From: Tribonema minus
Taxonomy: Eukaryota; Sar; Xanthophyceae; Tribonematales; Tribonemataceae
Length of the DNA stretch: 64,000 nucleotides
Assembly (NCBI GenBank): GCA_017506865.1
Contig: JAFCMP010000551.1
Coordinates: 372,001-436,000, forward strand
Direction of reading: 5' to 3'
Made by a program: the position numbers and the translations under genes. The notes beneath the pieces were generated by a model, which saw nothing but the letters and a program-made list of their open reading frames with translations, was not told where the DNA came from and did no database searches. How positions within the stretch are numbered: the first letter of the stretch is position 1; each line of letters opens with the position of its first letter. Positions 55,801-64,000 of the stretch are shown here, in pieces.

Positions 55801-58800
55801 AGCGTGATGAGGTCTTGCAGCGTGGCGTCGTAGTCCTTGGAGGTGAGGTGGATCACGTACTCCACCAGGGCGTAGCGCTGCTCCTCGGTCACCTGCGCGC
55901 AGTGCTCAATGACAAAGATGGTTGCTCAGAGGTATCTATATCATCATGTGATATAAATAAAGTGGCAGTTTCCAAGGACGTGAGCAAGCATGAGGGCGTA
56001 GCTCTGCTCTTGGGTCACCTGCGCGCAACAACAGGGAGGATTTGTGCGGAAGTACTCACTTCATTCGTCAACATCAAAGTTGCGGTTTACAAGCGTATGG
56101 GGAAATGCATGAGTGCGTAGCGCTGCTCCTCAGTCCCCCGAGCGCAACGGCGGAGAAGTCTTGTTCAGAAGTTTTTACTTCATTATGTGATGTAAATGAC
56201 GTTGCAGTGTTAATCCATGCGTGCGTAGCGCTGCTCCTCCGGCACCTGCGTGCAGCACTCAGCAACGATGATGAAGTTGTGTTCAGAAGTGTACCTCATT
56301 ATGTGATGTAAATAACGTTGCAGGTTCCAAGGTTGTGGGTTATGCATGAGTGCGTAGCACTGCTCCTTGGTCACCTGCGCACAGCGCGCTACGACAGGGA
56401 CGTTTGTTCAGAGGTATAATCGATGTATATATTTACTTGCAGTTTCTGGGATTGTGGGTTCTCCATCGGTGTGCATTTGTACTGCGTGCGCCGTGGCTGA
56501 ACTTGAAGTCGCCGGGAATTGTACTGGATTCAGTTGTTGTCAATGCACCGCATACACATGCAACAGCTGTGAATTTCCATGAGCCTTGCCAGCTGGTTGT
56601 GATGATGCATGCCTATCGACTTCAAGCAGATCCGCGTAACCCCAGCTGAGCTTGCAAATGGACACGTGCAGACCTCTAAGAGCGCACCTCTGTCGTGAGG
56701 CAGTAGTCGAGAACGACATAGTTGCCGTCGGCCGTCACGAGGAACTGAAAGATGCTCAAAGTCACGCTGCATTGTGCAGTACTTGTGAACTTCTAGAAAC
56801 GCACCTCTGTCATGAGGCCGTAGTCGAGGATGACCAGCTTGCCGGCGTCCGTCACGAGACAATTTGAATTTACGCTAGAGAACGCTTAAAGTTACGCTGG
56901 ATTGCAGTCCCTCTTAACTTCCAAGCGTACCTCTGTCATGAGGCCGTAGTCAAGGATGACAAGCTTGCCGGCGTCCGTCACGAGGAAGTTTCCCGGGTGT
57001 GGATCGGCGTGCAGAAAGCCCGACTCCAGCAGCTGCGTCAGGTACGAGTTGAGCAGCGTGGCCTGCAGAGCCGCCAGCATCGCTCGCCCCTCTGTTCACA
57101 GAATTGAGAAGAAGAAAAACATTGAGCAATAGCAAAACGCTCATGTGAGTCTCTCTGATGCACACAAACACTGTCAAGCTCAAGCTCAAACGGCCTTAAC
57201 CCAATTCCCAACCCTATTCCTAGTCTGCAGTGCCGCCAGCATGGCTCGTCCCTCTGTTCACAGAAATGAGCAGCGATGAAAGACCATGTGAGTCTCGCTG
57301 ACACTTGCAACATCGGCAATTTTTACCCTCACCAACGATGACGCGAGTCTCTCTAAAACTCACAACACTGTCACAACACTTGTCAAGCTTGAAGCGTAAC
57401 CCTGACCCCAACCCTCACCCAATCTCCAAGCGTAACCCTGACCCCAACCCTCACCCAATCTCCAACCCTAATCCTAGTCTGCAGGGCGGCCAGCATAGTG
57501 CGCTCCTCTGTTCACAGGAGGAGCAGCAGTACAATGATGATATGAGAACCCATTCATGCACACGCTGAGGAGCCGTTATCAGGATGCTTCCGAAGTCACC
57601 CTGGTACTGAACAGTATGAAACCCTAACCCTAACGCTAACCCTCACCCACACCTCAACCCTAACTGTAGTATGTGGCAGTGTGGCTATCCCAGGGGAGCT
57701 GCCGTCGCACTGTGTGCAACATCGTCCGGCGGTGACAATGTACATGTGGGACACAGCACCCTACTAACCCTAATCCTGAACTCTCGCCCTAACCCTCAGC
57801 CGCGATCTGCAACCGGCACGCACTTGAATTTCTAACTGAAATCTAAGACTAATATAATCAGTATGGTGCCACTGGCAGTAGTACAAGTACATTGGCAGGC
57901 GCGGCAACTTGCACGTCCTGTGACGACAACTGACGGAAAGAGGCATGCAGATTAGATGAGAAAATGCTTGACGATGAGCCCAACACTACATCAGACCATT
58001 TGCCCATGTACCTGGCTTGGTGGCGTCGATCTTGGACAGCTTCTCCCCAGTCACCCATTCTGCAGGGGCACAAGACATAGAGTACATACATGAGCCGCAA
58101 GATGGCGTGTGCCAATCTTTCAGGCTTATTGACAGGCCAGGACGCATACTTGGACCCGGCGCTGGCGCTGAGCAAGGTTGTACAGACAACAGCAAGTGGG
58201 CAGTGAGGTCAGCAAGCCTGCAACAGCAGGCTCAAAACGAGTATAGAAAGGGTGGTGATGCTTCTGCAAGTACATTGCGAGTACATATGCGATGAAGCCG
58301 CAATGACCCTGACAATGGCAGGCCAAAACTTACTCCTCGCCCATGATCATGAGGCGTTTGCCCTCGTGTGGTCACTGCCATGCATCAAGCTACACTTTCT
58401 GGTAGTATCCTCAACTGGCGCAGGTGTTTCCATACGCTTTGATGGCTCCCAAATGTCGACCACTTTCCATATCGATACCCCGCTAGACAAGGACTGGTGA
58501 CGATGTCTGTGTATGGGTAGTGCTCTCAAAGAGTACTCGGCATCTACAATGATTGCATGTGTGAACGCACATGTGTACTTCAATTGTGCAGCGCCAGTGA
58601 CATGCCAATACATACCTGTTGTCAACATGTAGCGAGTGGTCATGGAGTGGTACACTCGCGGTACAATGATGGCCTGCCCTAGCGCTTCGCTCTTGGCCAT
58701 TTCAAGCCTGAACCTGCACGACCGCGCAGCAGCGTGAGCGTCGTGAATGTGTCAGTCACAACAGTCGTTGATACAGTGTTGAGTGAAAGTGTTAGGGTTG

Positions 58801-61800
58801 GAGCTAGGGTAAGGCTGGAGATCAGGTTAGAGTGAGGGTTTAGGTCAGAGTTTGTCGAATGCATGATGAGTCGCCAGTCTGCCTTGGAATATGTGTGGGT
58901 GCAAGACAACGCCTAGCGCATGACATGGTAAAAAGCAGCAGTTTCAAACACAGTCTATGCCCCAGCGCCAGTCTGGCTCCATGCTTAGCACACCAGACAC
59001 CTGCCAATGAAGCACGCGGCGCTTGGGCCCGTTGGCTGCTGCTCGCGTGCACAGCACATTGCATGATATGCACTATGTGCAACAGCTGCCAAGCGGATGA
59101 AACTGTGTACATGTGCACAGATCTGTGGCAGGCTGACCTGCCTGCATATTGACCTGTCTGCACACGGCATATCGCATGCATCATGCATGAACTATATTGA
59201 AGAGATGTACAACAACTTCAAGTGTGATGCCACTGTGTACACAAGTCTGTGGCGGGCTGACCTGCCTGCGTTGGCATGTCTGCGCACGGCACATTGCATC
59301 ATATATCATGCATGTAGTATTGTACATGTATGATAACTCCAAGCGTGACGCCCTTGTGTCTGATCTGGTCTACGCACGGCATATCGCATGCAGCATGATT
59401 GAAGTATTTGCAATATACATAAACTTCAGAGCATGACGCCCCTGTGTACACAAAAGTTGTGGTGGGCTGACCTGTCTGCGTTGGCATATTGACCTGACAC
59501 ATCGCATGCATCATGCACGAAGTACTGATGATATACAATGACCTCAAGTGTGACGCCCCTGTGTACCACAAGTCTGTGAAGGGCTGACCTGTCTGCGTTG
59601 GCTGCCTCCGTCAGGTAGTCCAGTTCGTCCATGAAACGGACGGCCCAGGAGTCGATGCAGCTGCGGAATGCCTTTGCCGTGTCGCCAAGACGCACTGGGC
59701 CAATCCTGGGCGCAGCGAGTAGCGGATCACTCAGTGAATGCAATGTACTTCGAAGTATATAATAGCAGGGCAAATCCTGGGTGCAGCGGCACAGCACGCA
59801 CGATCCACACACATTGCGTCACATGGCCGGCTCTCGATGCGCATGTGGACATGCACTGGCAGTGCGCAACGCAGGCGCAGAGACATGCATGCATTTCAAG
59901 TCTGTGGGTGCAAGAAAAGCAAGGTTCGGGCGGTGGTGCTGCTGGCGTGTGTCCCACAGATGGGAGCGCAGCATGTCCCCGAATGTGGCTCTTGCCTCGA
60001 CAATCACAGCTGCTGCCCAAGCCACAGCTGGTGCACTGATGCAGACACCATTTGTCGATCATGGCGGTAATGCGTTACCACTGACCGGTCGCCTAAGGTC
60101 GGGCTGCATTGATACCATGGGTACTGCTTCCACGTACTGTGCACACTGATCACGTCACAGAATCAGGCTTCAAATGGATAGGCATCCATGGTTACCAAAC
60201 CCTAACCTCACCCTAACCCTAACCCTGCACGGGCCGCCACGAGCTCTCACATGTGCTGCGGACACTGCAACTCACTACTACTGATTCTTACTTCCTCACA
60301 GCACATCATTTCGTTACTTCTGCTGCACGGCTGGAGCAATGTCTGTACTTCAGGTGTGGCGCGCTGTGACGCGTGCGCTCCTTTCCACACTTGAGTATGG
60401 TCCTCAGTACACGAGTACACCAGTGGACTGTCAGTGCGCAACGCACTCATGAGCGCTTCATTATCCATGAAAACGCACTTCATTCCCACACTGCAGAGCA
60501 TGTCTGTACTCCAAGCGTGATGCTTCGAAGAGCGCACTCACTTTCCACACTTGGCGAGCAGGTTGAGTATGATCCTCATGACGTACAGGTCACGTGTCAC
60601 TGTGAACAGCACCTCGGGGCGCTGCACCTTGACCGCAACCTCGTCGCCGGTGGCACGCAGGCGCGCCTTGTACACCTGTTGTGTAATGTGCATGCAGCGA
60701 GTATGAAACCGTCAGAGGATGTAACTGCCATTTGTCTAGTGACTGCCTTGTGCACCTGGGCACGAGCGCTTGCAGCGAGGATGAAACTGGCAGAGGTTGG
60801 ACTGTTTTTTGAACATGCCATGTGTATGTCTTGTACACCTGGCACATGCAATGCGTGCATGCAGCAAGGTTGAAAATGTCAGAGGGTGTAACAGTTGTGT
60901 CTTGTAACTGCCTTGTACACCTGGCGCTTGCGTGCATGCAGCGAGGCGAGATGAAAGAAGCTGTAACTGTCGCACCGTGAGTCAGCGAGATCGCTGGCGC
61001 GCAGGCAGCGGGAGTCTGTTTTCGGTACAGGGCTACTGTTTGACCGCTTGAGTGACACAAGCAAGCGACATAGAAAAACACTTGATCATGTAAGTGTTCA
61101 CTGAAGCCATCCATGCTTGTGTGTACAACTTGACAGTACGGTCCATTGTGCTTGACCTCGATACGCTCCTAGCCGCTTTTTACATACAATCAAGTCCACC
61201 ATGAAGTTCTCACAGTGCACTTGCTCTCAGCGAGAGATAACAAGAACACACACTCACCTGGCCGAGAGATGCCGCCGCAACAGGCTTGGCAAACACGGAT
61301 GCGTCCTCAAAGACGTCCTCCAGCTTGCGGCCCAGGCTCGCCTCAAGTGTCGCGCGCGCCTGCAGCACACGTATACATGTGAACATGCATTTGGGTCAGA
61401 TCACGTGTGGTGCAATCGCTAAAGCATAAGCACTTCAAATTAAAATTGTGACACCTCCTTGGCGTCAAAGGGTCCACCCTGTCCTGCACCATGTGTGTCA
61501 ATGTGCATGCATTTGCATGTGTCATACTTGATCCAAGACTTTGTGCATGCATTTGCATGTGTCATACTTGATCCAAGACTTTCAAACACTGCAAAGTCAG
61601 TGCTCACCTCCTTGGCGCCACTAACACCTCAGTACCACCAATTTCGAATCCTTCCACCAAGTTCAAGAACTGACATCAAATACAAAACTGCAACTCATCA
61701 AGTAAATAATGCAGGTCAGTGCTCACCTCCTTTGCGCCAAAGGGCTCCACCCTGTCCTGCAGCTTCTCCATCTCCTTGATCCACGACGCTGGCAGGATGT

Positions 61801-63860
61801 CGGGCCGGATGGACGCGCCCTGGCCCACCTGTTCGTGACAACACAATGGGTAAGGAGGCAATGGCGACATATGCTGATTTATCAAATTTGATCCGTTGGT
61901 AGTCGTAACAGTGACAAAGCAGCAGGGCACAGATGCAGATCCACGTTTCTGCTAGGCAGCAACCAGTGACCATGGACGCGCTCCCGCCCTCCTGTTGTGA
62001 CAACACCAATAAGTGAGGAGGCAATGGCAAAATATGCTGATTATCTGCACATGCGTCGGTTGCCACTATGCGGCAGTCCTCATGAGGAGCCGCAGAGTGT
62101 ACGTACCACTACCCACGTGATACATGTGCACACCACTATCTACATGTATGCTGGGCAGCGAACCGTTGATCGCGGTGGCAGGCACACACATGCGTGTTGC
62201 GCCATGGCCTGTCTTGATAGGGCCGCACAAGCGCGCCCTGCCAATGGCAGTGATGCCACGCATCAATGTCAGTGCCTCATTGCACCTGTGCCGGTTCGGG
62301 TATCGGCAAGTCTGTGCCTAATCCTGACCTTAACCTCAACCCTCATCCTGAATCTAAACGTGGCTCTCAGGTCAACCTGTGATTGGCACCAATGCTTCAT
62401 GCAACTCATGTTGACTACGCGCCTTCAATTATGCGCGGCTGCGCCAACGCCACATACATGCTGTATGATGAGTTGATTGCGCGCCTACATGCAACCTTTG
62501 AACAACACCATTACTTCATGCGGTACACATTGACAGCGCGCCTTGCCCCAACAGACATGGGCGGCTGCGCCAACGCATGCATACATGCTGGTGTGATGAG
62601 CTGATTGCTCGTCGATGAACAACACCAGTACTTCATGCGGTACACATTCACAGCGCGCCTTGCCCTCATGCACATGGGCGGCTGCGGCAGCACACACACA
62701 CAAGCATGCGCGCACGCGCTTGCCTTGATGAACGCGGGCCCGTTGCGCCCAACCTGTAAAGAACACCAATATCTCATGCAGTTCATGTTGACTGCGTGCT
62801 TTCACAATGCACGGCTACGCTAACGCACACGCACACTTGCCTTGATGAACGCGGGCCCGTTGCGTGAGGTGAGCTCGCGTAACTGCTGCCCCCTGAGGGG
62901 CTGGTTCTCATCCCAGCGCCCCATGGCAATGTCCTTCAGGAGCTCAATGGCAAACCAGGAGAGGGTCGATGACACCTGCGCACAATGAGAAGAGAGAAGC
63001 GGCGGTGGCGGCAATGGCGGCAATTTTAGCAGGCGTTCAGGAGCTATTGTGCCTGTGATTGGCGACAGAGGCTAAAATCCCCAAGCTCATGTTGCAACGC
63101 CCAAGTACACGTGTACTGCCATGCAAGGGTTCTGCTGCAGTGCTCACAGTGCCCACAAACCGCATGGCGTGCCGAGCGGCGGACGATTCAGCCCCCCTCT
63201 CTCGCCAATTCATGCCAGCCCCAACCCAACTCAACGTGCGGCACCTGTGAGCATTGTATGTCATGCGCTCCTGCTCCCGCCTACTTGATGGCATGTGGCA
63301 TGTCTTCCGCCCACTGGACCACGATATCGGTGCATGCATTCACATGGAACGCAGTGTGCTGTACAGGTGGATACGGGCGCGTATGCAGACTGTCGCGTGG
63401 CTACACCGGCATAGCGCGGAGCGCGCATTACTACATTAGCTTATATGTGCTTATGTACGCTCCCAGCAGCTCGGATGAGAGCCACGCTCAATTAGCGCAT
63501 ATGTGTTGTATAGGACGGCGCGCATGATAGGATTTCCTCCCCTCAAGCGAAAGTAAATAAAGTTCACAGCGCGTGCTTTCTCACCCCCAGGGACCGGTGC
63601 GCCACCAGAATGGGCCGCTGTGCTGTTGTTGCGTAAGAAGTGGCGCATGATAAGGTTCAACTTGAAGTTCCCGCCCGCCAAACGGAAGTGAATAAAATAT
63701 GCAGCGCGTGCTTGCTCACCTCCAAGAACCGGCGCGCCACCAGAATGGGCCGCTTGCTGTAGAAGTTGTGCAGCGCGTCCAGGTCGTACGTGGTGGGCAG
63801 GTCCTGAGCACTGGCAACGCCGCTGCTCGCGCGGTCAACCACTGACAGCGCTGCCTTGAC
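46768..63860 (-). CDS. ABC1K: ABC1K / UbiB-family atypical kinase (at least 19 exons, 5' end outside window)
   Basis: Exons: 63720-63860, 62841-62975, 61727-61828, 61258-61359, 60542-60675, 59589-59705, 58616-58713, 58012-58059, 56931-57091, 55731-55892, 54636-54707, 54092-54313, 52947-53043, 52261-52313, 51278-51358, 50544-50723, 49714-49841, 48504-48621, 47756-47916, and tentatively 46768-46888 with the stop. Every junction is phase-consistent. Signature motifs: FIK then VGQGASIRPD (KxGQ), AAASLGQVYKA (Ala-rich loop), VAVKVQRP (Lys), DELDYLTEAAN (ExD), FLHADPHPGN (catalytic loop) and LDYGLMTE (DFG equivalent). ABC1 kinases regulate quinone and prenyl-lipid metabolism in plastids (plastoglobules) and mitochondria. 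The long C-terminal part after the kinase resembles plant plastid members, but compartment is not shown because the N-terminus is missing. Confidence 0.9.
47935..48015 (+). repeat. Telomere-like TTAGGG units in an intron
   Basis: Two units, ATAGGGTTAGGGGTAGCGGTGCG at 47,939-47,961 in part and CAGGGTTAGGGTTAGCGG at about 47,999-48,016, stand about 60 bp apart in a duplicated context (GGCATG..GCAT). Confidence 0.6.
49220..49775. repeat. Donor copies of ABC1K exon 49714-49841
   Basis: The exon end and donor (plus-strand CACTTGCGCC.TGCGGAGGC, then GCGATGATGCGCCGCAGCGC) recur at about 49,224, 49,382 and 49,617 downstream of the real junction at 49,711. The 49,382 copy retains about 65 bp of exon. 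The exon's 5' end is also echoed at about 49,975-50,000. Confidence 0.85.
50266..50287. repeat. C22 homopolymer
   Basis: A run of 22 cytosines in an ABC1K intron. Length may be unreliable in any assembly. Confidence 0.8.
50340..51095. repeat. Junction copies on both sides of ABC1K exon 50544-50723
   Basis: Donor side: CACCTGCACGGGCAGGAACA...GAGCCCCTCCG.GGC recurs at about 50,355 and 50,448 with period about 95 bp. Acceptor side: GTTCGTCCACAACAAGGTCCTGCG is echoed at about 50,826, 50,947 and 51,068. A copy of the neighbouring exon's donor lies at about 51,185-51,205. Confidence 0.85.
53440..54190. repeat. Donor copies of ABC1K exon 54092-54313 mixed with CCCTAA tracts
   Basis: The exon end (plus-strand AAAGCTGTG.AGCATCTTGCGCATGCG, then CGGGCTGTCCTCCGTGAG) recurs at about 53,868-53,950 and 53,662-53,740. 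Degenerate CCCTAA/CCCTGA repeats fill the spaces (53,440-53,550, 53,780-53,850, 53,985-54,060). One acceptor-side copy lies at about 54,405-54,450. Confidence 0.85.
55145..56395. repeat. Junction copies on both sides of ABC1K exon 55731-55892
   Basis: Donor side: CCTTGGC.AGCAGCGGCAC.AC, then GAG.GCTGCCTTCTG, recurs at about 55,279, 55,429 and 55,580 (period about 150 bp), each followed by CTTCAACTTGTGACGCTC in the intron. Acceptor side: GCGTAGC.CTGCTC.T.GGTCACCTGCGC recurs at about 55,997, 56,116, 56,224 and 56,350 (period 110-127 bp). The real exon is the only unit with both ends. Confidence 0.9.
56675..57535. repeat. Junction copies on both sides of ABC1K exon 56931-57091
   Basis: Donor side: CACCTCTGTC.TGAGGC, GTAGTC.AG and CCGTCACGAG recur at about 56,682 and 56,803. 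Acceptor side: GCC.CCAGCAT, then CCTCTGTTCACAG, recurs at about 57,230 and 57,485. The outer acceptor copies are separated by degenerate CCCTAA-type sequence at 57,190-57,480, which itself contains a duplicated AAGCGTAACCCTGACCCC. Confidence 0.9.
56931..57091 (-). CDS. Catalytic-loop exon of the ABC1K gene
   Basis: 161 bp encoding GRAMLAALQATLL, LESGFLHADPHPGN and KLVILDYGLMTE. HADPHPGN holds the catalytic Asp and metal-binding Asn of ABC1 kinases and DYG replaces DFG. Acceptor TGAACAG, donor GTACGC. Two decayed copies of each end of this exon lie in the neighbouring introns, so the full-length version here is the only one with both motifs. Confidence 0.9.
59120..59790. repeat. Junction copies on both sides of ABC1K exon 59589-59705
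   Basis: Donor side: TGTGG..GGCTGACCTG.CTGCGTTGGC recurs at about 59,125, 59,247 and 59,457. Acceptor side: CAAATCCTGGGTGCAGCG at about 59,769 echoes the real CCAATCCTGGGCGCAGCG. Short words such as CGCATGCATCATGCA recur between the units. Confidence 0.8.
60190..60235 (-). repeat. Interstitial CCCTAA tract
   Basis: AACCCTAACCTCACCCTAA followed by CCCTAACCCTGC: four near-perfect telomere-type units inside an ABC1K intron. Confidence 0.75.
60365..60970. repeat. Junction copies on both sides of ABC1K exon 60542-60675
   Basis: Donor side: CTCCTTTCCACACTTGAGTATGGTCCTCA at about 60,378 echoes the real exon end. Acceptor side: CCTTGT.CACCTG...GCGTGCATGCAGCGAG recurs at about 60,747, 60,831 and 60,910 (period about 80 bp). 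Confidence 0.8.
61450..62065. repeat. Junction copies on both sides of ABC1K exon 61727-61828
   Basis: Donor side: CACCTCCTT.GCGCCA and GGG.TCCACCCTGTCCTGCA recur at about 61,455 and 61,606. Acceptor side: GGACGCGC.C, CCTGTT.GTGACAACAC and GAGGCAATGGC recur at about 61,975-62,035. A CATTTGCATGTGTCATACTTGATCCAAGACTTT block is directly duplicated at 61,510-61,580. Confidence 0.8.
62400..62875. repeat. Donor copies of ABC1K exon 62841-62975
   Basis: GCGCGCCTTGCC and ATGGGCGGCTGCG units recur at about 62,430, 62,537, 62,655 and 62,730 ahead of the real donor. The copy at 62,722 also keeps the non-canonical GC donor (AAG then GCAAGC). Confidence 0.75.
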
Positions 63861-64000
63861 CTGTAAGCGGCGGCAGCAGCAGCGGCAGCAGCAGCACGAC
63901 AGTAGCAGCACGACAGGGAGTCAGTGTAACGGAGGACATGAGTATGCTCAAAGTACAGGTGTACTGCATATCGTTGAGCACTGGCGACGCCGCTGCTGGC
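63515..64000. repeat. Junction copies on both sides of ABC1K exon 63720-63860
   Basis: Donor side: GCGCGTGCTT.CTCACC.CCA and CGGTGCGCCACCAGAATGGG at about 63,570-63,620, in a unit of about 130 bp also repeating GCGCATGATA. Right of the exon, GAGCACTGGCGACGCCGCTGCT at 63,976-63,997 echoes the exon interior, so a further copy or the preceding exon region continues beyond the window. Confidence 0.75.

Overview
The window is nuclear DNA from an intron-rich eukaryote, most likely a microalga. The evidence is two spliced genes with roughly 33 GT-AG or GC-AG introns between them, GC-rich exons, degenerate TTAGGG-type telomeric repeats inside introns, an ABC1-family atypical kinase of the type abundant in plastids, and retroelements like those of algae. 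A chlorophyte fits, but the sequence alone does not prove the lineage.

Layout. Bases 1-727 hold the 3' end of an Ala-rich ARM/HEAT-like gene, broken by one frame change. Bases 1,622-9,673 are a decayed non-LTR retrotransposon with N-terminal zinc-finger-like cysteines, an OTU-type cysteine protease, a reverse transcriptase and a C-terminal restriction-like endonuclease; two frameshifts break it. Bases 11,048-23,659 are a nearly intact, young Ty3/gypsy-type LTR retrotransposon. Its 214-bp LTRs differ at one position and it has a TG...CA border, a primer-binding site and a polypurine tract. It encodes gag with a CCHC knuckle, an aspartic protease, a complete cytosine-C5 DNA methyltransferase, RT, RNase H and integrase. 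The methyltransferase lies between protease and RT. Gag and pol share a frame and are separated by a UAG followed, after exactly 8 nt, by a perfect 9-bp GC-rich hairpin, the geometry of a stop-readthrough signal. A 420-bp TIR element with a GGATCC duplication sits inside the pol 3' end. A Helitron fragment abuts the right LTR. Bases 24.3-32.2 kb contain no gene I can support, only degenerate repeats, a heat-shock-element-like motif and inverted repeats.

From 32.2 kb to the end two genes are read leftward (minus strand). The first (45,947 to 32,228, 15 exons, phase-consistent from ATG to stop, 616 residues) encodes an NPF/DPF-motif protein with a UIM-like helix and a PH-like domain, probably an endocytic or membrane-trafficking adaptor. 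The second (from beyond 64,000 down to about 46.8-47.8 kb, at least 19 exons) encodes an ABC1K/UbiB-family kinase with all signature motifs.

The most unusual feature is how the introns of both genes are built. At two dozen or more splice junctions, the intron carries one to four decayed tandem copies of that same junction (about 30-100 bp of exon end plus splice site plus some intron, period about 80-240 bp). The introns of both genes, and the TIR element in the retrotransposon, also share a CTTCAACTT-type motif. This suggests introns growing by repeated duplication across the exon edge, possibly related to introner-like elements.
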